Part shown: positions 24,501-32,399 of the stretch, in pieces
Numbering within the stretch: the stretch's first letter is position 1
Layout of the letters: each line of letters opens with the position of its first letter
DNA from: Deltaproteobacteria bacterium
GTDB taxonomy: Bacteria > Myxococcota_A > Polyangia > Haliangiales > Haliangiaceae
Assembly (NCBI GenBank): GCA_019237945.1
Contig: JAFAOG010000113.1
Coordinates: 1-38,124 of the forward strand
Reading direction: 5' to 3'
Length of the DNA: 38,124 nt
Made by a program: the position numbers and the translations under genes
Notes under the pieces: model-generated
Told to the model about the DNA's origin: nothing
The model's database searches: none
The model's input: only the letters and a program-made list of their open reading frames with translations

Positions 24501-25159
24501 CACAGGTTCGTCTCGGGCTGCTCGTACGTGCGCACCATCTCGTTGTAGACGGTGCCCTTCTCTTCGAGGCGGAGCTTGCCGTCGTCGGCCTTGTCGACGC
24601 CGAAGTTGCGCACCTCGCGCCGGATCTCCTCGTCGGTGTAGTCGGGGTTGAGCAGCGCGTCGAGGTGGTTACCGAACACCGGCCAGAACTCGGCGTTCCC
24701 CGCGACGGTGTGGAAGTGATAGCAAGTGCGCCACTGCGACGTGAACGCGCTCGATTCCGCCAGCGCCATCGCCTCGCTCGACCCGAGCCGCCGCCCGCGA
24801 TCGCCCTTGCCGAGCAGCAGGTGCTCCTGCGTGTGCGGCTCGCCCTGATCGTCGGTCGGGAACGAGTTGACCCAGATGAAGCCCTGCGGCGCGCTCTCGA
24901 TGCGCAGGTAGTCGAAGACGAAGCCCGTCTTGTCGTGGACGAAGCGCGCGCCGAGCGGTTTGTCGGCATCGTCGAGATAGAGCGCGACGGCGGTGAAGCC
25001 GTGGAGCTTCTGGCCCTCGGTCAGGGAAGCGAGCGAATCGGTCATCGGCGTGGTCACGTTCGGGATCGGCGGCGGCGCCGGTGGAGTCTTCGGGGCGACC
25101 GCCGCGGTGGGACGCGACGAGCACGCAGCGACGACGAAGAGCAGCGGAAGCGAGCGCAT
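21566..25159 (-). CDS. M16C-family metallopeptidase (presequence-protease-like), lipoprotein
   Basis: A 1197-aa protein with a lipoprotein signal MRSLPLLFVVAAC (Cys13) and a Pro-rich spacer. The body resembles PreP/Cym1 peptidasomes: four M16 domains in two halves joined by a long coiled linker (about residues 545-610, KREQRITDELARLQKQ type). The inverted zinc motif is HTQEH (His109, Glu112, His113), with the third ligand Glu207 in GTVYNEMVRTYEQP. Thus the first domain has a complete active site and later domains are presumably structural. The known family role is degradation of peptides enclosed in the chamber. A lipid-anchored form would act in the periplasm or at the outer membrane. The gene is divergent from the TPR lipoprotein with 35 bases between starts and convergent with the S41 gene. 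Confidence 0.93.
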   Translation of the reverse strand: MRSLPLLFVVAACSSRPTAAVAPKTPPAPPPIPNVTTPMTDSLASLTEGQKLHGFTAVALYLDDADKPLGARFVHDKTGFVFDYLRIESAPQGFIWVNSFPTDDQGEPHTQEHLLLGKGDRGRRLGSSEAMALAESSAFTSQWRTCYHFHTVAGNAEFWPVFGNHLDALLNPDYTDEEIRREVRNFGVDKADDGKLRLEEKGTVYNEMVRTYEQPETNLWRAAGQLVYGAKHPLALDSGGYPPAIRTMTPEDIRRFHDAAYHLANMGMVGAFPSAMALPDVLDQTSAILEKEAGRKGKVMTEAELPAPAPGAAGTVQVVDYPYADTTNPGPLMLVWPASRNLDETEHTLLSLFVDAFAGDESTPLYKKLIDSKTRVVDLGANAVWSSASTDQGQPVFIGLSGVKADKLDSKTVDDVRKLVLAELDRISKLPDGDPELIAFDQKIAARVVDTRRKLAKFLDTPPGFGFRGTGSGWLDHLHELSKTKGFRKSLTLRPELAAIEKIVGGSKNPWRDRLGPWGLSQEPFGVAAKPSPDLRKQLDKEREQRITDELARLQKQYATKDAASTLAKYQHDYDAETAKLEQTAKSVELPPLVATPPMTLDDGLQYEQTKLGTVPGLVATFDSMASARVQVSFSLGAVAAPEDEVWLAALPALLSDAGVIDNGKPIAADEMKERLRKEILELSVYYSTNLKTGRTELVVAGAGNGAGETKAALAWMRRVMTAPDWRVDNLPRLRDLVDQQLTASRQRMLGAEEGWVDDPRDAWWQQQVQRLPSEYLHTSSFLTQAHDLHRLRWMLADPGDSAATAEVVKFLDTLATAKKLKRAQLVQLSQLLAKGGSSHDKALATWMGAVGRLSAKAAPLAREAGKDLSALVGELPDDSLAADWEYLCREMAKDLQVTAPIALQHLAQLRERLFAKWRARFVEVGSAANQKAIAKDVDALVGMLSEHTSASGAVPEKPMLTERVWARTGKEPTLVGLVAPSTSSGVFLNLAPSTFYADASDDAVLDYLASNLYTGHGAHSIFMKTWAAGLAYSNGLHPRLNVGALDYYAERCPLLPQTIRFVIGELRKAQPDPNIARYAIASAFGSRIANGYEARASAMAADLTDGVTPAMVKAFRAKLLDASKRPDLAQQLFGRMEKVYGKVLPGYGKLDPHAVYFVIGNDKQLAAYRDYLKAAVGKDAVLTKLYPRDFWITAEL

Positions 25160-25194
25160 CGCGCGGACTCTAGCCCATGTGGTACACGCGCTGG

Positions 25195-26775
25195 ATGCGT
25201 TTGTGGGTGCTCTTCCTGGTGGCGTGCGTGCATGCGGGAACGATTCCGTCGGTACGCGGAATGGGACACGTTCACCGGGCGATCGCGACCACGTCGCCGG
25301 AAGCGCAGCGCCACTTCGATGCCGGCCTCGCGGTCGCGTACGGCTTCAACTACGAGGAGGCGTTCTACGAGCTGCGCGTCGCGACGCACGCGGATCCGGC
25401 GTGTGCGATGTGCTGGTGGGGGATGGCGTACCTCGCCGGCCCGACCATCAACGATCCGATGCGGCAGTTCCCGATGGCGCTCGATTTCGCGCAGCGCGCC
25501 GCCGCCCTCGCCCACACGCCAGTCGAGAAGGCGCTCACCGCCGCGCTCGCGAAGCGCTTCGGCATGAGCGGGCCGCCGCAGCATCACGCGTACGCCGAGG
25601 CGATGCGCGAGGTCGCGACGCAGTTCCCCGACGACATCGACGTGCTCGTCCTCGCCAGCGAGGCGTTGATGCTCGACACGCCGCTTGGCCCGAACTGGAC
25701 GAAGCCCGAGGGCAAGCCGTCGTCGCCGAACATCCTCGCCGGCAAGCAGCTGCTCGAGCACGCGCTCGCGCTCGATCGCGATCACATCGGCGCGATCCAC
25801 TTCTACATTCACCTGCTCGACGACGGCCCGTACCAGGAGCTGACGCTGCCGTACGCCGATCGCCTCGGCACGCTCGCACCAGGCGCGGGACACCTCATCC
25901 ACATGCCGTCGCACATCTATCTGCACGTCGGCCGCTGGGCCGATGCCGAGGACGCGAACCACCACGCGATCGCCGCGGATACCGAGTACCTGAGCACCGG
26001 AGTTCCGAACGGTGAGTACGCCGGGTTCGCGCATCACCCGAAGGACTTCCTCTGGTACGTGCTGCTGTGGGAAGGCGAGCGCGCGCAGGCCGTGAAGCTC
26101 GCCGGCGAGCTCGCGAACGCGATGATGGGGATGGATCCGGCGGCGCCCGACTGGACCGGCACGTACCTGCCCTACACGTACGCGCGGTTCGCGATGTGGG
26201 ACGAGGCGCTCGGGCTCGGCGATCCGAAGGGACCGGCGAGCGGCGTCGCGGTGCACTTCGCGAAGGGCCTCGCGCTCGCGGCGAAGGGCAAGCTCGACGA
26301 GGCGGCCGCCGAGGCTGCGCTGGCGCGCAAGGCACCGGAGCTGCCGCCGCTCGTGCCGCCGGATCCCAACGATCCGCACGTCGCGCGCACGCACGAGTTC
26401 CGTGTGCAGGTCGCGGAGAGCGCGGCGAAGACGATCGAAGCGGCGATCGCGGAAGGGCGCGGCGATCGGGCCGCCGCGATCACGCTGCTGCGCGATGCGG
26501 TCGCGGCCGAGGACAAGGCGCCACCGCTCGGCGAGCCGCCGGCCTGGCCGTTCTCGGCGCGCCAGCGGCTCGGCGCCGTGCTGCTCGCCGATGGCAAGCC
26601 GGCCGACGCCGCCACGGCCTATCGCGAGGACCTCGCGAAGCACCCGCACAATGGCTGGGCGCTGTGGGGCCTCGCGACCGCACTCGACGCGCAGCACGAT
26701 CCGGGAGCGAAGGCCGCGTGGCAGGAATTCACGCGCGAGTGGGCGCGCGCCGATGTGAAGGCGTCGATCCGCTAG
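25195..26775 (+). CDS. TPR-repeat-like lipoprotein
   Basis: A predicted 526-aa helical-repeat protein. MRLWVLFLVAC fits a short lipoprotein signal with Cys11, so I prefer the ATG at 25195; the frame also has an ATG at 25177 that adds six residues. Repeats resemble TPRs (AQRHFDAGLAVAYGFNYEEA; QLLEHALALDRDHIGAIHFY; RLGAVLLADGKPADAATAYR), with H-x-P-S-H-I-Y and Y-x-G-F-A-H-H motifs. These motifs are conserved in a family of bacterial TPR proteins of unknown function. No enzymatic motif is certain, though the clustered His residues (GHLIHMPSHIYLHVG) could bind metal. The gene stands alone, divergent from the M16 peptidase. Confidence 0.85.
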   Translation: MRLWVLFLVACVHAGTIPSVRGMGHVHRAIATTSPEAQRHFDAGLAVAYGFNYEEAFYELRVATHADPACAMCWWGMAYLAGPTINDPMRQFPMALDFAQRAAALAHTPVEKALTAALAKRFGMSGPPQHHAYAEAMREVATQFPDDIDVLVLASEALMLDTPLGPNWTKPEGKPSSPNILAGKQLLEHALALDRDHIGAIHFYIHLLDDGPYQELTLPYADRLGTLAPGAGHLIHMPSHIYLHVGRWADAEDANHHAIAADTEYLSTGVPNGEYAGFAHHPKDFLWYVLLWEGERAQAVKLAGELANAMMGMDPAAPDWTGTYLPYTYARFAMWDEALGLGDPKGPASGVAVHFAKGLALAAKGKLDEAAAEAALARKAPELPPLVPPDPNDPHVARTHEFRVQVAESAAKTIEAAIAEGRGDRAAAITLLRDAVAAEDKAPPLGEPPAWPFSARQRLGAVLLADGKPADAATAYREDLAKHPHNGWALWGLATALDAQHDPGAKAAWQEFTREWARADVKASIR

Positions 26776-26875
26776 GCGCCGCGAGCCGCCGGTGCGACAC
26801 CCGCCGCGACCGCCGCCTGCGTGATGTCAGCAGCTCGCAGGCTCGCGCGCGCCGCGACGCATGCATCATCGCAGC

Positions 26876-27607
26876 ATGCGCGCACTGGTGATCATCGCGT
26901 GGCTCGCGGGGAGCGCGGCGGCCGAGCCGCGGCTGCACGGCTTCGTCACGGCCGGTCCCGGCGAGCTGCGCGGCAGTGTCGTCGACGTCGATGGCAAGCC
27001 GGTCGGCGGCGCACGCGTGCATGTCGGCGACGCGATCGTCACGACCGCGCGCGACGGCTCGTATCGAGCGACGCTATCGGCCGCCTCATCGACGGTCGTC
27101 TACGTCGACGGCGATGTCCGCATCACCGGTGCGCTCGCCGTGGGCAGCGAGGTCGTCGAGATCCACGAGATCCTGCCGCCCGCCGTCGCCGCGAAGCCGA
27201 AGTCGCGCACCGACGTGATCCTCGACTACACCGATGCCGCCTCCGACGCCGACGAGTGGACGCGCGCGTGGCTGCTGCTCGACGTGAGCGAGCGCGGCGA
27301 CGTCACCCAGCTCAAGCTGCTCGCCGATCCGGGCCACGGGCTCGCGCCGATCGCCGAGCGCGCCGCGTTCGCGCTGCGCTTCGAGCCCGCGCTCGATCGC
27401 TCGCACAAGCCGATGCGCTCGACGGTGCTGTGGACGTACGAGTGGCCCGCGTACTGGTGGCTGCTCCAGAACCACTACTCGATGTCGCGCCTCCCGCCGC
27501 AAGCGGAGATGGAAGACTGCACCGGCCGCCGCCACCGCGACTGCTCCGAGCCCGACCTGACAAAGCTGCTGACTCAGCCCTGGGTCACGCCGGTGACGAA
27601 CAGGTAG
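26876..27607 (+). CDS. Secreted protein with carboxypeptidase-regulatory-like domain and TonB-like C-terminal region
   Basis: A 243-aa protein with a cleavable signal peptide, MRALVIIAWLAGSAAAEP. Residues about 25-100 form one CarboxypepD_reg-type repeat (LRGSVVDVDGKPVGGARVHV, then TARDGSYRATL). Residues about 125-190 (WTRAWLLLDVSERGDVTQLK, then AERAAFALRFEPALDRSHKP) resemble the TonB C-terminal fold, in which a residue-by-residue transfer pattern FxPA is typical. The tail has two Cys residues (EDCTGRRHRDCSEP) that could form a disulfide. The start is ATG at 26876, chosen for the signal peptide; ATG at 26861 is also in frame. The last 34 bases overlap the convergent methyltransferase gene. 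The preceding 100-base gap shows nothing notable. Confidence 0.8.
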   Translation: MRALVIIAWLAGSAAAEPRLHGFVTAGPGELRGSVVDVDGKPVGGARVHVGDAIVTTARDGSYRATLSAASSTVVYVDGDVRITGALAVGSEVVEIHEILPPAVAAKPKSRTDVILDYTDAASDADEWTRAWLLLDVSERGDVTQLKLLADPGHGLAPIAERAAFALRFEPALDRSHKPMRSTVLWTYEWPAYWWLLQNHYSMSRLPPQAEMEDCTGRRHRDCSEPDLTKLLTQPWVTPVTNR

Positions 27608-28407
27608 TTCTTGCCGGTGATGTGCACCTGCATGCGGTGCTGCTGCAGGTACTTGCGATAGAACGCGATGTCCTTGATCACGAGGCCGAGCTCCGGCTCG
27701 CTGAAGTTGAGCATCCGCGCGCCGTACTCGATCTCGCCGTCGACGTAGCGACAGTTCGGCCACCCGAAGATCACGGCGCCGCCCGCCGCGAGCAGATCCT
27801 GGACAACCATGCGGACGAGCGCGCGATCGTCGAGCGCACCGCTCTGCAACAAGCCCACCGACATCACGAGATCGAAGCGCCCGAGCGGCGGCAGCTGCGT
27901 GACATCGGCCTCGACGAACGTCGCGCCCGGCACGCGTTCGCGCGCGATCGCCAGCGCCGCCGCGCTGTGATCGACGCCGACGCGCTCGGCTTCCGAGACG
28001 AGCGTCAGCAGCTCGCCCGTCCCGCAACCGAGATCGAGCACCCGCCCGCGCGGACCGACGCGCGCGAGCGCCGCCTGCAGATCGATCACCACGCCGGGTT
28101 CCTCGAGCTTCGCGGGCAGCGCCGTGTAGTCACCGGTCCACCGGCGCTCGCGGTCGAGCCGCTCGAACGTCAGCTCGACCAGGTGGCCGTTCACGCGCGG
28201 CGTGCGCATCCGCAGCCCGAGGCGCTCTGCGAGATCGAGCCACGTGCGCCACGGACGGTGTACGAACATCTCTCCGTCGATCTCGACGAGCTCGCCGGCA
28301 TAGCGCCCCGGCGCGCGGTCGGGATCGAGCACGGAGAACCGAATGTCCTCGCGATTCGCGATCCAGCTCACGATTCTTACGAGGGGCTCTCGGCGGAACA
28401 CGGTCAC
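27574..28407 (-). CDS. Class I SAM-dependent methyltransferase
   Basis: A 277-aa cytoplasmic protein. Residues about 1-100 form a poorly characterised N-terminal region (REPLVRIVSWIANREDIRF). The remainder is a Rossmann methyltransferase: motif I VLDLGCGTGELLTLV, acidic residue in ERVGVDHSAAALAIA, motif II FVEADVTQLPPLGRFDLVMS, and a post-motif LLAAGGAVIFGWPNCRY. The substrate is unknown. The start is GTG at 28407; no ATG is near. It is divergent from the kinase gene at 28456 with 48 bases between, and its 3' end overlaps the convergent secreted-protein gene by 34 bases. Confidence 0.88.
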   Translation of the reverse strand: MTVFRREPLVRIVSWIANREDIRFSVLDPDRAPGRYAGELVEIDGEMFVHRPWRTWLDLAERLGLRMRTPRVNGHLVELTFERLDRERRWTGDYTALPAKLEEPGVVIDLQAALARVGPRGRVLDLGCGTGELLTLVSEAERVGVDHSAAALAIARERVPGATFVEADVTQLPPLGRFDLVMSVGLLQSGALDDRALVRMVVQDLLAAGGAVIFGWPNCRYVDGEIEYGARMLNFSEPELGLVIKDIAFYRKYLQQHRMQVHITGKNYLFVTGVTQG

Positions 28408-28415
28408 TTACCAAC

Positions 28416-28429
28416 GATACGCGTGTATC
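28416..28429. promoter_or_regulatory. Short palindrome in the divergent methyltransferase/kinase intergenic region
   Basis: GATAC-GCGT-GTATC is a 5-bp inverted repeat around a self-complementary centre. It lies in the 48 bases between the divergent starts at 28407 and 28456. It is placed where an operator acting on both genes would be. Chance occurrence is quite possible. Confidence 0.25.
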
Positions 28430-28455
28430 CTGAAGACTGTCGCTGAGCGGAGGTT

Positions 28456-31314
28456 ATGGAGCGCGACCCACACGACGAACCGACGGAGACGGTAGTCGAC
28501 GGACAGCGCCGGCACGAGCCGAAGCGCCGGTCGCTGGAAGAGGTCCGCCCGCAACCCACCCTGCTCGGCCGCTATGTCGTGCTCGGCGAGCTCGGGCGCG
28601 GCGGCATGTCGGTCGTCTACGCGGCGTACGACCCCGATCTCGACCGGCGCGTCGCGCTCAAGGTCGTGCGCGCCGACCAGCTGTCCGCGACGCACCGAGC
28701 ACGCCTCCATCGCGAAGCGCAGGCGCTCGCTCGCCTCTCGCATCCGAACGTCGTCAGCGTGTTCGACGTCGGCGACGTCTCGAGCGACACGTTCGTCGCG
28801 ATGGAGCTCGTCGACGGCGAGAGCCTGCGCGAGTGGATCAAGATCCCGCGCACGTGGCGCGAGGTCGTCAAGGTCGTGCTCGCCGCCGGCCGCGGCCTCG
28901 CCGCCGCGCACGCCGCCGGCATCGTTCACCGCGACGTCAAACCCGACAACATCATGATCGCGCCGAATGGCGCCGTGAAGCTCGTCGACTTCGGCCTAGC
29001 GCGCGACCTCGGCGATCGCACGATGGACTCCGGCGAGGTGCTCTCCGAGGACCCGGTGATGCCGCCCGAGGAAATGTCCTCCTCGTCGGTGCTCACGCCC
29101 TCGCAGAGCGGCTCGACACGTCTGGGCAAGCCACTCGAGGCGATCACGCAGCACGGCTACATCGTCGGCACGCCGGCGTACATGCCGCCCGAGCAGCGCA
29201 GCAAGAAGCCCGAGGCCGACGAGCGCTCCGATCAGTTCAGCCTGTGCGCGACGCTCTACGAGGCGCTCTACGGTCAGCGTCCGTTCGCGACGTCGAAGAA
29301 GGATGTCCTCAATCGCAAGGAGATGCTGACGGTCGCCGACAAGCCGGCCACCGACACGCGCACGCTCGCCGCGCCACCGCCGAAGGACACCAAGGTCCCG
29401 AGCTGGCTCCAGAAGGTGGTCGCGAGAGGCCTCGCGGTCGAGCCGAGCCAGCGCCACGCGTCGGTCGCGGCACTCCTCAAGGAGCTCGAGCGCGATCCCG
29501 AGCGCACGATGCGACTCGTCGCGGGGGCCGCCGCCGCGCTCGTCGCCGTCGCGGCAGTCGCCACGTTCGTCACGTACAAGATGATGCCGGCGCACACGCA
29601 AGCTCCGAGCTGCGGCACGGGCGCCGATCGCATCGCCAAGGCGTGGAACGCCGACAAGCGCGCGCAGCTCGTCTCCGCCGCGACGACGCGAGGCGGTGCA
29701 CCCGCCGCCTCCGCGATCGGCGTGTTCGCGACGCGCGTCGACGACTACTCGGCAAAGTGGCAGCAGATGTTCCACGAGAGCTGCGAGGCAACGCAGATCC
29801 ACCACACCCAGTCGTCCGAGGCGATGGACCTCCGCATGGCCTGCCTCGATCGCCGGCTCGCCGAGCTCGGCGCGCTCGTCGACGTCATGCACGACGCCAG
29901 CCCGCAAGTCCTCCGCAAGGCCGGCGAGGTCGTCGATGGCCTCCCGCCGATCGCGGAGTGCGCCGATCTCAAGGCGCTGCGCGAGGTCGTCAAGCGCCCG
30001 ACCGACCCCGCGATCGCCAAGCGCCTCGACGCGATCGACGGCGACCTCGCCCGCCTCACCGCGCTCTACGCCGTTGGCGACATGAACAAGACGCTCGCGC
30101 TCGCCGACACCGTGATCAACGAAGCCCGCGCCGCCGGCTACGCCCCACAGCTCGCCGAGTCGCTCTACTGGCGCGGCCGCGCGATCGCCGACCGCGACGG
30201 CGGCCCCGACGCGATCAAGATGTTCGACGAGACGTTCTCCGCCGCGCTCGGCGCCGGCCAGGACCAGCGCGCCGCCGACGCCGCCGCCCGCATCGCCCAG
30301 GAAGCCCTCTGGGCCGCGCAGCTCCCCGACTTCGAGCGCTGGTCGCGCATCTCGCACGCGCTCGCCACGCGCTCGGGTGCCGCCGCCGTCACGCGCTTCG
30401 TCGATCAGCTCGGCTGCATGTCGAACCACTACTACGGCAAGATCCGCACGCGCCTCTCGTGCCTGCGTGACCTCGCCGCGCGCAAGGACGGCGAACCCAA
30501 CGAGTGGCTCGTCACCACGCTCGGCATCGCCGCCTCGGAAGCGGGCGAGCCGGCCGAAGCGATCCACTGGCTCGAACGAGGCGTCGAGCTCGCGCGCGAC
30601 GAGAACGGCTCCGATCACCCACGCACGCTCGAGATGCGCGCCTACCTCTGCAAAGGCCTGATCGAGCTCGGCGACTACGACCGCGCCGCCGGCGAGTGTC
30701 GCGACGCCCTCACCCGCCTCCAGAAGATCGCGCCCGACGACGCCGTCCTCGTCACGCGCCTCCAGTGGTACCTCGGCGATGCCGACGTCGCGCTCCACCA
30801 CGCCGACGACGCCCGCCCGCTCTACGAAGCCGCCGCCACCTCCACCGACGACGAGGTCAAGCTCGCCGCGAAAACCGCCCTCTCCGAGCTCGCCGGAAAA
30901 AAGGGAGACACCTCGGCCGCCGTCGCCGAGCACCGCGAAGCGCTCGCCGAAACGATCAAGACGTTCGCGCCCTACAACCCGCACCACCCGAACATCCTCG
31001 CCGAGCACTACGAGCTGGGCCGCGCGCTGCTCGAAGCCGGCAACGCCCCCGCCGCCCTCGCCGAGCTCACGCGCGCCGACGAAGACGCCGACCCGACCGA
31101 ATCCTCGCCGCTCGCGCTCGCCCAGACGCGCTACGCCCGCGCCCAGGCTGTCCTCAAGACCCACGGCCCTCCCGCCGAGGCCCGCGCGCTCGCCCAGTCT
31201 GCCCTCGACCTCTACCGCGAGCACGCCCCCGACACCGCGCGCTTCCGCGACGAGCGAGACGCGATCACCAAATGGCTCGCCACGCTTCCGGCTGACACTG
31301 CCGCCTCGAAGTAA
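28456..31314 (+). CDS. Hanks-type Ser/Thr protein kinase with C-terminal TPR-like repeat region
   Basis: A 952-aa protein. The kinase domain covers about residues 40-345, with all catalytic elements: GELGRGGMSVVY (44-55), Lys69 in VALKVV, HRDVKPDN (158-165), DFG (178-180) and YIVGTPAYMPPEQ. The activation segment between DFG and APE-equivalent PPE is about 65 residues, far longer than the usual 25-30. It is rich in Ser, Thr and acidic residues (EEMSSSSVLTPSQSGSTR). A probable membrane helix lies at about 353-374, followed by a large helical TPR-like region to the end. This layout is common in myxobacterial sensory kinases. GGAGG lies only two bases before the ATG. A 9-base gap separates it from the DUF3291 gene. 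Confidence 0.95.
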   Translation: MERDPHDEPTETVVDGQRRHEPKRRSLEEVRPQPTLLGRYVVLGELGRGGMSVVYAAYDPDLDRRVALKVVRADQLSATHRARLHREAQALARLSHPNVVSVFDVGDVSSDTFVAMELVDGESLREWIKIPRTWREVVKVVLAAGRGLAAAHAAGIVHRDVKPDNIMIAPNGAVKLVDFGLARDLGDRTMDSGEVLSEDPVMPPEEMSSSSVLTPSQSGSTRLGKPLEAITQHGYIVGTPAYMPPEQRSKKPEADERSDQFSLCATLYEALYGQRPFATSKKDVLNRKEMLTVADKPATDTRTLAAPPPKDTKVPSWLQKVVARGLAVEPSQRHASVAALLKELERDPERTMRLVAGAAAALVAVAAVATFVTYKMMPAHTQAPSCGTGADRIAKAWNADKRAQLVSAATTRGGAPAASAIGVFATRVDDYSAKWQQMFHESCEATQIHHTQSSEAMDLRMACLDRRLAELGALVDVMHDASPQVLRKAGEVVDGLPPIAECADLKALREVVKRPTDPAIAKRLDAIDGDLARLTALYAVGDMNKTLALADTVINEARAAGYAPQLAESLYWRGRAIADRDGGPDAIKMFDETFSAALGAGQDQRAADAAARIAQEALWAAQLPDFERWSRISHALATRSGAAAVTRFVDQLGCMSNHYYGKIRTRLSCLRDLAARKDGEPNEWLVTTLGIAASEAGEPAEAIHWLERGVELARDENGSDHPRTLEMRAYLCKGLIELGDYDRAAGECRDALTRLQKIAPDDAVLVTRLQWYLGDADVALHHADDARPLYEAAATSTDDEVKLAAKTALSELAGKKGDTSAAVAEHREALAETIKTFAPYNPHHPNILAEHYELGRALLEAGNAPAALAELTRADEDADPTESSPLALAQTRYARAQAVLKTHGPPAEARALAQSALDLYREHAPDTARFRDERDAITKWLATLPADTAASK

Positions 31315-31323
31315 ACTCGCGCC

Positions 31324-31779
31324 GTGCAGTTCCACCTCGCCCAGGCGAACGTCGCCTACGCGCTCGCTGACGCAGCCGCTCCGCTGCTCGCCGACTACAT
31401 CGCGCGCCTGGACGAGATGAACCACCTCGCCGAAGCCCAACCGGGGTTCGTCTGGCGATACCTCACCGACTCGCGTGACCCGCGCCAGCGCGAGTTCCCC
31501 GACCCGCGCGTCCTGTTCAACATGTCGGTCTGGACGTCGATCGACGCCCTCCACGCGTACACCTATCGAACCGCGCACGCCGAGGTCTACGCCGGCCGCA
31601 AGAAGTGGTTCGCGGACGTACGCTCGGTCGTCGGCGGCCACGCGCTCGCGATGTGGTGGATCCCGATCGGAACGATCCCGACGGCCGCCGAGGCCAAGTC
31701 CCGCCTCGAGCTGATCACCGAGCACGGCCCCTCGGAGCGCGCGTTCACGTTCAAGAAGCGCTTCCCGCCGCCCAACTGA
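31324..31779 (+). CDS. DUF3291 domain protein
   Basis: A 151-aa protein recognised as DUF3291 (dimeric alpha-beta barrel, monooxygenase-like fold). It begins MQFHLAQANVAYALADAAAP and has the conserved MSVWTSIDALHAYTYRTAHA, the KKWFADV segment, ALAMWWIPIGTIPTAAEA, and ends RAFTFKKRFPPPN. These are the characteristic motifs of the family, whose biochemical role is unknown. The start is GTG at 31324, nine bases after the kinase stop, so it is probably co-transcribed with the kinase. No signal peptide; cytoplasmic. The ssrA promoter region follows its stop. Confidence 0.9.
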   Translation: MQFHLAQANVAYALADAAAPLLADYIARLDEMNHLAEAQPGFVWRYLTDSRDPRQREFPDPRVLFNMSVWTSIDALHAYTYRTAHAEVYAGRKKWFADVRSVVGGHALAMWWIPIGTIPTAAEAKSRLELITEHGPSERAFTFKKRFPPPN

Positions 31780-31803
31780 CCGAATCTCCGAGAACTTGCG
31801 GCC

Positions 31804-31832
31804 TTGACCGAACCGGTCGCGCGCCCCACACT
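31804..31832 (+). promoter_or_regulatory. ssrA: Candidate ssrA promoter
   Basis: TTGACC at 31804-31809 is a five-of-six match to the -35 consensus. CACACT at 31827-31832, 17 bases later, is a poor -10 (A, A and T match). The start point would fall about 10 bases before the mature tmRNA 5' end, consistent with 5' processing. The -10 assignment is weak. Confidence 0.35.
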
Positions 31833-31850
31833 GCATACGTTCTTTGAAAT

Positions 31851-32208
<358 letters not shown>

Positions 32209-32213
32209 TTCCC

Positions 32214-32231
32214 AGGTTCGCTAACGAACCT
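32214..32231. repeat. Perfect palindrome next to ssrA (GTTCG/CGAAC type)
   Basis: AGGTTCG-CTAA-CGAACCT is a perfect 7-bp stem with a 4-base loop, starting five bases after the tmRNA CCA. Its GTTCG/CGAAC core recurs in the two hairpins of the 34-bp repeat beyond the other end of the transposase gene. It could also end ssrA transcription, though no T-tract follows. Confidence 0.7.
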
Positions 32232-32315
32232 ACCAAGATCTCGCGATGAGCGGAGCGCGCAGACCGGCGTTCGGTGAGTCGCGGGCGTTCTCGCAGCTCA
32301 TTTTCGTGCTGCATT

Positions 32316-32332
32316 TGTCCGCGCGCCGGACA
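32316..32332. repeat. Palindrome TGTCCG/CGGACA, left flank of transposase
   Basis: TGTCCG-CGCGC-CGGACA is a perfect 6-bp stem. It is followed at 32336 by the 12-base perfect palindrome TCCGGCGCCGGA. The same TGTCCG/CGGACA arms occur at 33378-33398 on the other side of the transposase gene. Confidence 0.6.
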
Positions 32333-32399
32333 GACTCCGGCGCCGGACGCACCTCGCCATCGCGGTGCGAAGGCCGCCACGACAGCCGGTGGCGCGGCG

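Noticed and set aside
26776..26875. Small gene or RNA in the 100-base gap before the secreted protein
   Set aside because: No open frame with a ribosome site and no stable structure with conserved features was seen.
28416..28429. Well-supported operator
   Set aside because: Kept only as a low-confidence feature. A 5-bp palindrome in a GC-rich genome can easily arise by chance.
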